From contig JAHEMJ010000003.1 of NCBI GenBank assembly GCA_024643725.1, positions 1 to 64,000 of the forward strand: a DNA stretch of 64,000 bases, written 5' to 3'. Below, in pieces: positions 31,583-41,450 of the stretch. Origin of the DNA: Crocinitomicaceae bacterium. GTDB lineage: Bacteria > Bacteroidota > Bacteroidia > Flavobacteriales_D > Crocinitomicaceae. The stretch's first letter is position 1. The number at the start of each line of letters is the position of its first letter. Below the pieces are notes generated by a model that made no database searches, was not told the origin of the DNA, and worked only from the letters and a program-made list of their open reading frames with translations. Both the position numbers and the translations under genes were made by a program.

Positions 31583-33028
31583 TTATTTTGTTAGTGTTAA
31601 GTCACCTGACATCAATTCTTGTGTGAACTTGATGCTTGGTTTAATGAAGTCAATGATGATTTGTGGATACAATCCGAATCCAACGGCTGCGATTGCCAAA
31701 ATGGCAAATACAGCATATTCGTTCCACGTTAAGTCGGCAAATACGGTCATTTTTGACGGACCGAACATGGATCCTTGGTATGCGCGCAACATGTAAACGG
31801 CTCCGAAAACCAAGGTTGTAGCTGCGGTTAATCCAATCACCCAATGTGCCGTGAATAATTCTTTGATCAAAATAAACTCTCCCATGAATCCTGCTGTGAA
31901 GGGCACGGAAACAGAGATGAATGTCACCACAGCGAACCAGAATCCGAAATGCGGTGCTACTTTTGCAATGCCACCTAAGTCTTCGATGTTTCGTGTTTGA
32001 AGTCTGTCCTCAATGATTCCAGCTGCTAGGAATAGTCCAATCGCAACGATACTGTGATTAATGATTTGAATCATTGATGCTTCAATTGCGGACAAGGAGA
32101 AAATCATGATTCCAGCTGCAATCAATCCTAAGTGACTGATCGACGCATACGCAAACAAGGTTTTCAAATCTTTTTGTTTCATGGCGATGATGGCACCATA
32201 TACAATTCCGATTCCTCCCAACGTAATAACTGGCCATTTTAAGTAGACCAATCCTTCAAATCCAATTGGAATCATCCATTTGATCATTCCGTATAAGGCC
32301 ATTTTCAGCATCAAGGCTGACAACAACATGGTTCCTGCCATTGGTGCATTCGTATAAGTTGGTGCTTGCCATGTTTGGAAAGGGAACAATGGAATTTTTA
32401 CCGAAAAGGCAAATAAGATTCCTCCCATGATCAACGCCGCCGCTACTTCTTTTCCAGCAAAGTTCGCTTGAACCAATTGGAAATAAGAATAACTAGGGGA
32501 GAAGTATCCCAATGCGATAAAGGATAACAACATCATCAACGATCCTAACAATGTATACAAGAAGAACTTGAAAAGTGCGCGGTTGTTGTCCTGTTTTCCA
32601 AACCAATAAAGGATTAAGAAAATTGGAATCAAGGCTAATTCCCAGAAGGTGTAGAATAGGATTCCGTCCAAGGAAGTAAACAAGCCTAATAAGGCAAATT
32701 GCATCAATAAAGTTAATCCGGTGAATTTGGCATTCGATGCGATGTCACGGTTATAATTCGCCAAAAGGATTAATAAGATCACCGCATTGGTCAACAGCAC
32801 CATCACCAATCCCAATCCATCGTATCCCATTTTAAACGTGAGTCCAAGTGGAAATGCTTCTGCAGGATTAAACAACATGACGTAATCAGTTGCATGGAAA
32901 TTCATCAAATGAACGATCGAAACCGCTAAAATGCTCAGGCTAGCCAAAAGGCCAAATGGACGAACCCATTTAGTTGGGACAAAGAATGCAATGATCCCAA
33001 GAATAAGTGGTAAAAAGATTAGTTCCAA
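31583..33028 (-). CDS. nuoM: NADH-quinone oxidoreductase subunit M
   Basis: An antiporter-like membrane subunit of complex I. The 481-residue product shows GYDGLGLVMVLLTNAVI, the Glu-containing helix FYTFWELALIPIFLILYWFG, the Lys-containing SVKIPLFPFQTWQAPTYTNA and LFAYASISHLGLI. These are the proton-channel residues of NuoM. Its start overlaps the 3' end of nuoL by 10 bases. Confidence 0.97.
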   Translation of the reverse strand: MELIFLPLILGIIAFFVPTKWVRPFGLLASLSILAVSIVHLMNFHATDYVMLFNPAEAFPLGLTFKMGYDGLGLVMVLLTNAVILLILLANYNRDIASNAKFTGLTLLMQFALLGLFTSLDGILFYTFWELALIPIFLILYWFGKQDNNRALFKFFLYTLLGSLMMLLSFIALGYFSPSYSYFQLVQANFAGKEVAAALIMGGILFAFSVKIPLFPFQTWQAPTYTNAPMAGTMLLSALMLKMALYGMIKWMIPIGFEGLVYLKWPVITLGGIGIVYGAIIAMKQKDLKTLFAYASISHLGLIAAGIMIFSLSAIEASMIQIINHSIVAIGLFLAAGIIEDRLQTRNIEDLGGIAKVAPHFGFWFAVVTFISVSVPFTAGFMGEFILIKELFTAHWVIGLTAATTLVFGAVYMLRAYQGSMFGPSKMTVFADLTWNEYAVFAILAIAAVGFGLYPQIIIDFIKPSIKFTQELMSGDLTLTK

Positions 33029-34947
33029 AACGTTGATTTTATGATATAATAACTAATGAATCCGATGATTCCCATAACCATCCAGAATAAGTAACTTGCC
33101 AAAAAGCCTGATTGCCATTTGCGTGTGTAATTTCCACTCGCTTCAATTGCACTCGTCAAACGGAAAATACCGTTATTCAATACGCGTGTTTCAAATTGTT
33201 TCGCTAGGGTAGTGGACAACCACAAGATTGGCTGAACAAAAACAGTTTGATAGATTTCATCGATGTACAATTTGTTGCTGGATAATTTCTCCCATACATT
33301 CATATCCGCGTCTTCTTTCGCGATGGCTTGGTTTTTGACATAAGTGATGTATGCCCATGCTAGAACGGTCAAGGCAACCGCACTGGCAATACACATCAAG
33401 ATGATAGACTGACTTCCATCCATGTGTTCTGGTTTGATTTGGTTCAAACCGTAAGTCGTACTTTCTAAAAAGGTTGACATCCAATGTCCTGCATTGTGGA
33501 AGAAAATTCCTGGCAAATTCAAGATTCCACCAAAGACAGAAAGGACTGCTAATACCATTAACGGAATCGTCATGGATAAACCGCTTTCGTGCACATGAGA
33601 TTTTAATTTCTCTCCTCCTCTGAATGAACCGTGGAAAACAAGGAAATACAAACGGAACATGTATATCGCGGTCATGGTTACTGCAACCATTAAAATGCCA
33701 TAAACAATCGGGCTCGACATCCATGCATGCGCTAGGATTTCATCTTTGGAATAGAATCCAGATAAGAAGGGGAATCCGGTGATAGCTAAGGTTCCAATCA
33801 AGAAAGTAATGTGTGTGATTGGTGTCAATTTGGACAATCCACCCATTTTACGAATGTCTTGTTCGTCGGACATCGCGTGAATGACGCTTCCAGATCCTAA
33901 GAACAACAGGGCTTTAAAGAATGCGTGAGTTGTAACGTGGAATAAAGCAACTGTGTAAGCGCCCATTCCCAACGCAACGAACATGAGTCCAAGTTGAGAA
34001 ACAGTTGAATACGCCAATACTTTTTTGATATCGTTTTGACGCATGGCGATAAACGCTGCAACAACCGTCGTAGCGATGCCAATCACCAAAATGATGTCTT
34101 TTGTTGTTGGCGCTAATTCAAACAAGAAGTTCGAACGAACGGTCAAGTAAATCCCGGCTGTCACCATCGTTGCCGCGTGGATCAATGCAGATACAGGTGT
34201 TGGTCCAGCCATCGCATCAGGAAGCCATGTAAATAAAGGAATCTGTGCACTTTTTCCAGTTGCTGCTAAAAACAAACATAGGGTAATACATCCAGCGATT
34301 CCGGTATACAATTCAGGACTTGCTGTGATCATTTTTCCGATTTCAACAAATTCCAAGGTGTGGAATTTATTTAACATCATGAACAAAGCAAATAACAATC
34401 CAGCATCTCCAATGCGATTCATAATGAATGCCTTGCGTGCTGCCAAACTGTTTGCGATTCCTTTTTCCGCATCGTTATAATGGAAACCAATCAACAAGTA
34501 AGAACAAATTCCAACGCCTTCCCATCCGAAGAACAACACAAAATAGTTGCTTCCCAATACCAATAAAAGCATGGAGAAAATGAAGAGGTTCAAATACGTA
34601 AAGAACTTGTGGTATCCTTCATCATGACTCATGTAACCCATCGAGAACAAGTGAATCAAAGATCCAATTCCGGTGATGATTAATGTCATCCAAATAGAAA
34701 GTGAATCCAACTGGAAATTCGCATCCAAGGTAAAATCGTCAAACTTCGCTACTTGAAATAAGTGGACGATTGTCGTTCCGTTGATGCCAGAGAACAAGGT
34801 CACTCCCAATAAGAAAGAAATGAAAACCATGATGGTGGCCAAGGAACCAACAAGAATTTTCGGTAATCTTTTTCCAAGAATACCATTGATCGCCGCTCCG
34901 ATTAATGGAAGGGCGATTAAGGTTAATAATAGCATATCTTTTCCCAT
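33019..34947 (-). CDS. nuoL: NADH-quinone oxidoreductase subunit L
   Basis: The largest antiporter-like subunit of complex I, 642 residues, with a C-terminal extension for the lateral helix that couples the pump modules. Conserved segments include FFGWEGVGICSYLLIGFHY, TGKSAQIPLFTWLPDAMAGP, TPVSALIHAATMVTAGIYLT and KKVLAYSTVSQLGLMFVALG. It starts two bases after nuoK. Confidence 0.97.
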   Translation of the reverse strand: MGKDMLLLTLIALPLIGAAINGILGKRLPKILVGSLATIMVFISFLLGVTLFSGINGTTIVHLFQVAKFDDFTLDANFQLDSLSIWMTLIITGIGSLIHLFSMGYMSHDEGYHKFFTYLNLFIFSMLLLVLGSNYFVLFFGWEGVGICSYLLIGFHYNDAEKGIANSLAARKAFIMNRIGDAGLLFALFMMLNKFHTLEFVEIGKMITASPELYTGIAGCITLCLFLAATGKSAQIPLFTWLPDAMAGPTPVSALIHAATMVTAGIYLTVRSNFLFELAPTTKDIILVIGIATTVVAAFIAMRQNDIKKVLAYSTVSQLGLMFVALGMGAYTVALFHVTTHAFFKALLFLGSGSVIHAMSDEQDIRKMGGLSKLTPITHITFLIGTLAITGFPFLSGFYSKDEILAHAWMSSPIVYGILMVAVTMTAIYMFRLYFLVFHGSFRGGEKLKSHVHESGLSMTIPLMVLAVLSVFGGILNLPGIFFHNAGHWMSTFLESTTYGLNQIKPEHMDGSQSIILMCIASAVALTVLAWAYITYVKNQAIAKEDADMNVWEKLSSNKLYIDEIYQTVFVQPILWLSTTLAKQFETRVLNNGIFRLTSAIEASGNYTRKWQSGFLASYLFWMVMGIIGFISYYIIKSTFWN

Positions 34948-34949
34948 GA

Positions 34950-35273
34950 TTAACCGTTTAATTTGTTGAACATTTCAATATCGATCGATTTGCTATTGCG
35001 GTAAGCCATAATGAGGATCGATAATCCAATGGTGGCTTCTGCAGCTGCTACGACAATAATAAAGAATACAAAGATCTGTGCTTCACCGTTTCCGAAGAAC
35101 GTAGAGAATGTTACCAATAATAGGTTCACCGCATTTAACATTAATTCGATGCACATCAAGAGTACAATCATGTTTTTGCGCGTTAACACACCGATTGCTC
35201 CAATACTAAACAGCGCGATGGACACAAAAATGTAGAAGTCCAAGGAAGCGCCAATGTTATTTAATTGTTCCAT
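34950..35273 (-). CDS. nuoK: NADH-quinone oxidoreductase subunit K
   Basis: A small membrane subunit of complex I of 107 residues with three helices. The conserved membrane glutamates are in VLLMCIELMLNAVNLLLV and the AAAEATIGLSILI helix. It contributes to the proton path next to NuoJ and NuoN. It lies nine bases after nuoJ. Confidence 0.97.
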   Translation of the reverse strand: MEQLNNIGASLDFYIFVSIALFSIGAIGVLTRKNMIVLLMCIELMLNAVNLLLVTFSTFFGNGEAQIFVFFIIVVAAAEATIGLSILIMAYRNSKSIDIEMFNKLNG

Positions 35274-35282
35274 AATAGTTGC

Positions 35283-35798
35283 TTAGTCAATGACTTGTTT
35301 TTCACGTTTTGCTAATAATACTGCCCCAACCATTGCCGCAATAAAGAGGATGGAAGAAATTTCGAAAGGAACTAAGTATTTAGAGAAGAGTAGATTACCT
35401 AAGTTTTCTACGAGTCCTGCTTCAGGTACTTTAACAGCTGAATAACCTTTCCCGTATTGGAATGTATCGCGGAGTGCCGTGATCATGACCAAAAACAACG
35501 TTCCTCCAGCAATGATGGCAGAGAACAAACTCATGCGTGTCGTTTCCGGTTCCATTTCCTTGTTCAGATTCAATAGCATCAATACGAAGAGGAATAAAAC
35601 CATGATGGCTCCAGCATAAACGATCATATTGACAATCGCTAGGAATTGTGCATTCATTAGAATGTACATGGCAGAAATAAAGAAGAAGGTAATCACTAAG
35701 TAGATTACACTTCGAATGGGGTGTTTGCTTAGAATCACCATCAAAGCAGAGGCAATTGTCAAGCTACCCAATATTACGGATATCATTTGTAAACTCAT
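35283..35798 (-). CDS. nuoJ: NADH-quinone oxidoreductase subunit J
   Basis: A 171-residue, five-helix membrane subunit of complex I, with the conserved third helix IVNMIVYAGAIMVLFLFVLM that forms a pi-bulge gate in known structures. It overlaps the nuoI stop by four bases, indicating translational coupling. Confidence 0.96.
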   Translation of the reverse strand: MSLQMISVILGSLTIASALMVILSKHPIRSVIYLVITFFFISAMYILMNAQFLAIVNMIVYAGAIMVLFLFVLMLLNLNKEMEPETTRMSLFSAIIAGGTLFLVMITALRDTFQYGKGYSAVKVPEAGLVENLGNLLFSKYLVPFEISSILFIAAMVGAVLLAKREKQVID

Positions 35799-36337
35799 TT
35801 TTCAGTTCTTTTACCGGTAAATTGTCTTTTCGTAATGTCAATGCGGTCATCTATCGCTTCCACTAATTTGTCTTTCCCGTAGATGAACTCATCGCGTTCG
35901 AATTCTGTGGTGACGATGCGATCTGTTAAGAATACAGCTTCTTTTGGACATGCTTCCTCGCATAATCCACAGAAGATGCAACGCAACATGTTGATTTCAT
36001 AGCTAGAAGCATATTTCTCCTCGCGGTACAAATGTTCTTCGCCTTTTTGACGTTCAGCGGAAGTCATGGTAATTGCTTCTGCCGGACAAGCCACGGCACA
36101 AAGTCCACAGGCTGTACAGTTTTCGCGTCCTTGTTCGTCGCGTTTTAAAACGTGTTGTCCACGGTAAACAGGAGCAAAGACACGTGTTTCCTCAGGATAC
36201 TTGATGGTTTTACGACGACGAAGCATGTGCTTGAATGTCGTAACCATTCCAGCAACAATCGCTGGAATGTAGATCTTTTCCCACAAAGTCATGGGCTTAT
36301 CCGAAACTACTTTTTTTCTATTCGTTAAACTTTCCAT
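35795..36337 (-). CDS. nuoI: NADH-quinone oxidoreductase subunit I, 2x[4Fe-4S]
   Basis: A 180-residue ferredoxin-like subunit that carries clusters N6a and N6b between the peripheral arm and the quinone site. The two ligand motifs are CTACGLCAVACP and CIFCGLCEEACP. An N-terminal amphipathic segment likely contacts the membrane. It overlaps nuoJ by four bases and follows nuoH after 13 bases. Confidence 0.97.
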   Translation of the reverse strand: MESLTNRKKVVSDKPMTLWEKIYIPAIVAGMVTTFKHMLRRRKTIKYPEETRVFAPVYRGQHVLKRDEQGRENCTACGLCAVACPAEAITMTSAERQKGEEHLYREEKYASSYEINMLRCIFCGLCEEACPKEAVFLTDRIVTTEFERDEFIYGKDKLVEAIDDRIDITKRQFTGKRTEK

Positions 36338-36350
36338 TTCTTACGTTCTT

Positions 36351-37379
36351 TTACATCCATCCTTGGTTCCATGCAACTACAAGTCCTGTAATCAACATGT
36401 TCACAATGGCAACTGGAATTAATACTTTCCATCCTAAGTGCATCAATTGGTCAAAACGGAAACGCGGGATAGTCCATCGGATCCACATGATGACAAAGAT
36501 GAATAAGAAGATTTTCAATGCGAATGCGGCAATACTCAAAATCGCCAATGTGTTTCCAGAGAAAGCATCCATTCCAGGGAAGTTATATCCTCCGAAGAAT
36601 AAAATCGCCATGATCGCCGAAGAAACGAACATAGAAGTGTATTCAGAGAATAAGTACAAGCCCAACTTCATGGAGCTATATTCTGTGTGGTAACCACCAA
36701 TCAACTCTGACTCACATTCGGGTAAGTCAAACGGTGCGCGGTTTAATTCTGCCAGCGATGTAATAAAGAAAATAAAGAAGGCTACTGGTTGATAGAAAAT
36801 ATTCCAGTTCATTCCGTGTTGACTTTTCACGATGTCGTTCAAACTCAAACTTCCAGATAACATCACTATGGTAATCGCTGAGATGCCCATTGCTAATTCG
36901 TAGGAAATCATTTGAGACGATGCACGAATGGCGCCGTACAAGGAGTATTTATTGTTGGATGCCCATCCACCAATCATAATTCCGTAAACGCCAATGGAAA
37001 CAACGCCAAATACGAAGAGAATTCCAATATTGAAATCAGCCACTTGTAAACTGATGTCGCGCCCAAACAAGTTAATGTTCGTTCCCCAAGGAACTACTGC
37101 ACTTGTAATCAAGGCTGTGAACATAGAGATTCCAGGTCCAATAATAAACAACCATTTATCTGCTTTCGCTGGAATAAAGTCTTCTTTCAAGAACATTTTT
37201 GTACCATCGGCAATCGGTTGTAAGATTCCAAATGGTCCCGCGCGGTCTGGACCGACACGGTCTTGTATCCACGCTGCTAGTTTTCGTTCAAAATACGTTT
37301 GGTAGGCAGCTACTCCCAAGGAAATGAGGAATAACAATAATACCAAAGCGGATTTTTCTATGAGCATTGCTGTATCCAT
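36351..37379 (-). CDS. nuoH: NADH-quinone oxidoreductase subunit H
   Basis: A membrane subunit that forms much of the quinone-binding chamber. The 342-residue product has eight hydrophobic helices and the conserved loop segments YFERKLAAWIQDRVGPDRAG, ELNRAPFDLPECESELIGGY and YTSMFVSSAIMAILFFGGY, as well as WIRWTIPRFRFDQLM. Its start overlaps the nuoG stop by one base. Confidence 0.97.
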   Translation of the reverse strand: MDTAMLIEKSALVLLLFLISLGVAAYQTYFERKLAAWIQDRVGPDRAGPFGILQPIADGTKMFLKEDFIPAKADKWLFIIGPGISMFTALITSAVVPWGTNINLFGRDISLQVADFNIGILFVFGVVSIGVYGIMIGGWASNNKYSLYGAIRASSQMISYELAMGISAITIVMLSGSLSLNDIVKSQHGMNWNIFYQPVAFFIFFITSLAELNRAPFDLPECESELIGGYHTEYSSMKLGLYLFSEYTSMFVSSAIMAILFFGGYNFPGMDAFSGNTLAILSIAAFALKIFLFIFVIMWIRWTIPRFRFDQLMHLGWKVLIPVAIVNMLITGLVVAWNQGWM

Positions 37380-38341
37380 TATCCTATTTTATTAAGTCCT
37401 TTATCAATTTTCGTAGCGTATTTCCCTTGAGAAATTACGGAATGACGGTCAATTTTTCTTGGTCCAGTAATGTTCCAAGCGCTTGGATCCTTTTTGTCGA
37501 AACGACAATCATTACAAATCCATGCTGTTTTGTCCTCTATGTTTTCTACTTCTCCGTATTTGTCCTTGCGTGCCGTAACTCGGTAAATTTCATTTCCGAA
37601 CATCCAAACCACAGCTTTTCCAGAACATTTCGTACAAGAACATTCTGCCTCCATCGGTTTCAAGAACCATACACGACTTTTAAAACGGAAAGTTTTATCG
37701 GTTAAAGCTCCAACTGGACAAACATCAATCATATTTCCAGAGAAGTCGTTTTCAACGGCATTTTCGATATACGTACTGATTTCGGCATGTTCACCTCGGT
37801 GCATCACACCATGAACGCGTGAATCCGTCAATTGATTCGCCACATGGACACAACGGTAGCACAAAATGCAACGATTCATGTGCAATTTGATTTTATTCCC
37901 GATGTCAATTGGGTCAAACGTTCGACGTTCCTCTTTGTAGCGTGTTTTTGCCGAACCATGCTCGTAACCTAAATCTTGCAAGTGACATTCGCCAGCTTGG
38001 TCACAAATAGGACAGTCGAGTGGGTGATTGATCAACAAAAATTCCACCACGCCTCCACGGTTGTCGTGTACACGTTCGCTGGTTTTGTTTTTGACAATCA
38101 TTCCATCCATGACAGTTGTCGAACAAGACGCCACTAATTTTGGCATTGGACGCGGGTCTGCTGTTGATCCAGCAGCGACCTCAACTAAACAGGTTCTACA
38201 TTTACCTCCCGTACCAGGAAGTTTACTGTAATAACACATGGCAGGTGGAACCACTTCGCCACCAATTTGACGCGCTGCATTTAGAATCGTTGTTCCCGGT
38301 TCTACTTCAACTTCAATATCGTCAATAGTTACTTTAATCAT
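37379..38341 (-). CDS. nuoG: NADH-quinone oxidoreductase subunit G, short form
   Basis: The 320-residue product holds the N-terminal Fe-S part of NuoG only: the [2Fe-2S] N1b region (Cys of MCYYSKLPGTGGKCRTCLVE), the His-Cys3 N5 motif (HPLDCPICDQAGECHLQD), the N3 ligands (CILCYRC and the Cys of DVCPVGALTDK) and a short tail with CSCTKCSGK and CNDCRF. The molybdopterin-oxidoreductase-like domain that brings typical NuoG to 700-900 residues is absent. No frameshift or remnant is seen, because nuoH starts at its stop. I recall short NuoG forms as usual in flavobacterial complex I. Confidence 0.93.
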   Translation of the reverse strand: MIKVTIDDIEVEVEPGTTILNAARQIGGEVVPPAMCYYSKLPGTGGKCRTCLVEVAAGSTADPRPMPKLVASCSTTVMDGMIVKNKTSERVHDNRGGVVEFLLINHPLDCPICDQAGECHLQDLGYEHGSAKTRYKEERRTFDPIDIGNKIKLHMNRCILCYRCVHVANQLTDSRVHGVMHRGEHAEISTYIENAVENDFSGNMIDVCPVGALTDKTFRFKSRVWFLKPMEAECSCTKCSGKAVVWMFGNEIYRVTARKDKYGEVENIEDKTAWICNDCRFDKKDPSAWNITGPRKIDRHSVISQGKYATKIDKGLNKIG

Positions 38342-39693
38342 AGCGCTTTTATCTCTTCAACACGAGGTTGGATTAAACCATAATTTCTTGTTTGTGCCTC
38401 AGCAGCATTTGTCACGTGCCATTCAAATTCTTCACGGAAGTGACGAATGGCAGCGGCAACAGGCCACGCCGCAGCGTCACCTAGTGGACAAATGGTATTT
38501 CCTTCAATTTTCTTATTGATTTCTTCAAGTAAACTGATGTCTTCCATTGTTCCATGTCCGTATTCCAAACGGTGTAATACTTTCTCCATCCATCCTGTTC
38601 CTTCGCGACATGGCGAACATTGTCCACACGATTCATGTGCGTAAAAACGAGCGAATGTGTACGTATTGCGCACGATACATTGATCTTCATCAAAGACAAT
38701 AAATCCACCTGAACCGAGCATGGATCCAGAAGCAAATCCACCATCTGCTAAGCTTTCGTACGTCATCAAGCGATTTTCACCTGCAGCTGTTTTTGTGACT
38801 AAGTGTGCTGGAAGAATTGGAACGGATGATCCACCTGGAATGCAAGCTTTCATGCGTTTTCCGTTGGCAATTCCACGGCAATAGTCATCACCATAAATGA
38901 ACTCTTCTACGGAGACACCCATTTCAATTTCGTAGACTCCTGGACGAACCAAGTTACCACTTGCTGAAATCAATTTTGTTCCAGTACTGCGTTCAATTCC
39001 GATTTTTGCATAGGCATCTCCACCATCGTTCACGATAGGAACAACGGCAGCAATGGATTCAACGTTATTAACTACGGTTGGACATCCCCATAAACCTTTT
39101 ACAGCTGGGAATGGTGGTTTCATACGTGGATTTCCACGCTTTCCTTCCAACGATTCTAATAAAGCAGTTTCTTCACCACAAATGTAAGCACCACCACCGG
39201 GAGCAACAACAAGGTCTAAGTCGAAACCAGAACCCATGATGTTTTTTCCGAGCATTCCATTCGCATACGCTTCAGCGATTGCTTTTTCGAGGATATGCAA
39301 AATATACATGAATTCTCCGCGGATGTAAATAAACGAGAGATTGGCACCAAGCGCGTAGCTCGATGTAATCATCCCCTCGATTAATAAATGCGGGATTTTC
39401 TCCATTAAGTAACGATCCTTGAACGTACCAGGTTCTGACTCATCAGCATTGCATACCAAGTGTCTTGGAACGCCTTCTGGTTTAGCTAAGAACGACCATT
39501 TCATTCCTGTTGGGAATCCAGCGCCTCCGCGTCCACGAAGTCCAGATTTTTTCACTTCCTCCACCACTTCATCTGGCGTCATTTTCTTCAAGGCTTTCTC
39601 TACAGATGCGTATCCACCATTTTTACGGTAAACATCAAATGTTTCAATGCCTGGAATGTGAACGTTCTCTAAAAGTAACTGTCTACCTGCCAT
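38338..39693 (-). CDS. nuoF: NADH-quinone oxidoreductase subunit F, FMN and NADH binding
   Basis: The 451-residue flavoprotein subunit that takes electrons from NADH. Motifs: FMN/NADH site GLRGRGGAGFPTGMKWSF, VCNADESEPGTFKDR, AGAYICGEETAL-type segment (here GGAYICGEETALLESLEG), and the N3 cluster ligands CGQCSPCREGT with a further Cys in NTICPLGDAAAWP. It overlaps nuoG by four bases. Confidence 0.98.
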   Translation of the reverse strand: MAGRQLLLENVHIPGIETFDVYRKNGGYASVEKALKKMTPDEVVEEVKKSGLRGRGGAGFPTGMKWSFLAKPEGVPRHLVCNADESEPGTFKDRYLMEKIPHLLIEGMITSSYALGANLSFIYIRGEFMYILHILEKAIAEAYANGMLGKNIMGSGFDLDLVVAPGGGAYICGEETALLESLEGKRGNPRMKPPFPAVKGLWGCPTVVNNVESIAAVVPIVNDGGDAYAKIGIERSTGTKLISASGNLVRPGVYEIEMGVSVEEFIYGDDYCRGIANGKRMKACIPGGSSVPILPAHLVTKTAAGENRLMTYESLADGGFASGSMLGSGGFIVFDEDQCIVRNTYTFARFYAHESCGQCSPCREGTGWMEKVLHRLEYGHGTMEDISLLEEINKKIEGNTICPLGDAAAWPVAAAIRHFREEFEWHVTNAAEAQTRNYGLIQPRVEEIKAL

Positions 39694-39698
39694 AATGC

Positions 39699-40238
39699 TT
39701 AATTTAAGAGGGAAGCTTGGCGATAAGCTTCAATTATTTCGTCTACTTTTTCTTTAGTCAAATGTTCGTGGAACTTGTATTTGCATTGCAATACAGGTGC
39801 ATAACCACAAGCGCCTAAACACTCCGCTGTTTTTAAGGTAAACATGCCGTCTGCTGTCGTTTCTCCCACTTTGATGTTTAGTTTGTTTTCGATGTAGGCA
39901 ATGATATCGTCGCTTCCAACCAACATACATGGTCCTGTTCGACACACTTCGAAAACATAGTTTCCAACTGGATTTAAGTGGAACATCGTGTAAAACGTCG
40001 CCACTTCATAAACTTCAATTGGCTGAATGTTCAGAATCTCTGCCACTTTGTTCATGGCAGGAACGCTTGTCCAACCGAAATTCGTTTGAACAATGTGCAA
40101 AATGCGGATTAACGCACTTTTTTGTTTTCCTTCAGGGAACATGGCAATGACACGGTTGATTTCCGTCATCATGTCTGCGCTGAATTCCACTGGAGTTAAG
40201 TCTTGTTGAGTTGGACTTGTAGCTTTCATATTATGCAT
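39699..40238 (-). CDS. nuoE: NADH-quinone oxidoreductase subunit E, [2Fe-2S]
   Basis: A 179-residue thioredoxin-like [2Fe-2S] subunit with ligands in CRTGPCMLVG and CLGACGYAP and the conserved FYTMFHLNPVG. The ATG at 40238 overlaps nuoD by eight bases. An alternative ATG lies at 40229. Confidence 0.97.
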   Translation of the reverse strand: MHNMKATSPTQQDLTPVEFSADMMTEINRVIAMFPEGKQKSALIRILHIVQTNFGWTSVPAMNKVAEILNIQPIEVYEVATFYTMFHLNPVGNYVFEVCRTGPCMLVGSDDIIAYIENKLNIKVGETTADGMFTLKTAECLGACGYAPVLQCKYKFHEHLTKEKVDEIIEAYRQASLLN

Positions 40239-41448
40239 CTAATTCACCAGCGATGACGTTCATACTACTTAATGTTAGTACGGCGTCACTAATGGACATA
40301 CCCGTAATCATTTCCGGATATGCTTGGTAATAAATAAAACAAGGTCTTCTAAATTGTAAGCGGTATGGTGTTCTTCCACCATCAGAAATCAGGTAAAATC
40401 CTAATTCGCCATTTCCACCTTCTACGGAGTGATATACTTCGCCTGGAGGAATTTCCGTTTCTCCCATGACAATTTTGAAATGGTAAATCAAGGCCTCCAT
40501 GTTGTTGTAAACATCCGCTTTTGCCGGTAAATAGAAATCTGGAAGATCTGCTTTGTAGGATCCTTCCGGAAGGTTTTTGTAGGCTTGCTCGATGATGCGA
40601 ATACTTTGACGAATTTCTTCTTGTCGAACCATGAAACGATCATATGTATCACCGTTTACGCCAACTGGAATCGTAAAGTCAAAATCTTCGTAGGATGAAT
40701 ACGGGTGCATTGCTCGTACGTCGTAGTCAACTCCAGTGGCTCTCAAGTTTGGACCAGAGAAGGAATATGCCAAAGCGCGTTCTGCTGAAATGGGTCCAGC
40801 ACCTTTCGTTCGATCCATAAAGATGCGGTTGCGTGCCAACATGGAATCAAATTCTTCGAATGCTTTCGGGAACGTTTTCAAGAACGACTGCAATTTCGTG
40901 TGGAATGCGGGCGTAAAATCACGCTCGAATCCACCGATGCGTCCAATGTTTGTTGTCAAACGCGCACCACAGATTTCTTCGTATAACTCGTAAATTTTCT
41001 CACGTTCCGTGAATGGATAAAAGAAGCTAGTTAGCGCTCCAGCATCCACACCAATCACGGAATTACAAATCAAGTGATCTGCAATTCTCGCCAACTCCAT
41101 AATAATCACGCGCATGTATTGAACGCGTTTTGGAATTTCCGCACCGATTAATTTCTCTACGGTCATTTCCCATCCCATATTGTTGATTGGAGAGGAACAA
41201 TAGTTGAGACGATCGGTAATGGGTGTAATTTGGTTGTATGGACGACGTTCTGATAATTTTTCAAAGGCACGGTGGATGTATCCAACTGTTTGTTCAGAAG
41301 AAAGGATTTTCTCTCCGTCAACTTTCAATACATTTTGAAAAATTCCGTGTGTCGATGGGTGAGTCGGTCCAAAGTTAATCGTCGCAATGTTTCCGTCAAT
41401 CGTCTCTGACGATTGAGCAAAAGCTTCTTTTGTTTTTAATTCACTCAT
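40231..41448 (-). CDS. nuoD: NADH-quinone oxidoreductase subunit D
   Basis: A 405-residue 49-kDa-type subunit at the quinone site, related to NiFe hydrogenase large subunits. It shows NFGPTHPSTHG with the quinone-site His, YCSPINNMGWEMTVEKLIGA, and the C-terminal DAVLTLSSMNVIAGELDA. Here nuoC and nuoD are separate genes, two bases apart, unlike the fused NuoCD of enterobacteria. Confidence 0.98.
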   Translation of the reverse strand: MSELKTKEAFAQSSETIDGNIATINFGPTHPSTHGIFQNVLKVDGEKILSSEQTVGYIHRAFEKLSERRPYNQITPITDRLNYCSSPINNMGWEMTVEKLIGAEIPKRVQYMRVIIMELARIADHLICNSVIGVDAGALTSFFYPFTEREKIYELYEEICGARLTTNIGRIGGFERDFTPAFHTKLQSFLKTFPKAFEEFDSMLARNRIFMDRTKGAGPISAERALAYSFSGPNLRATGVDYDVRAMHPYSSYEDFDFTIPVGVNGDTYDRFMVRQEEIRQSIRIIEQAYKNLPEGSYKADLPDFYLPAKADVYNNMEALIYHFKIVMGETEIPPGEVYHSVEGGNGELGFYLISDGGRTPYRLQFRRPCFIYYQAYPEMITGMSISDAVLTLSSMNVIAGELDA

Positions 41449-41450
41449 CT

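Noticed and set aside
37379..38341. Short NuoG as a frameshifted or truncated gene
   Set aside because: nuoH starts exactly at the nuoG stop and no molybdopterin-domain remnant remains. The short form is coherent.
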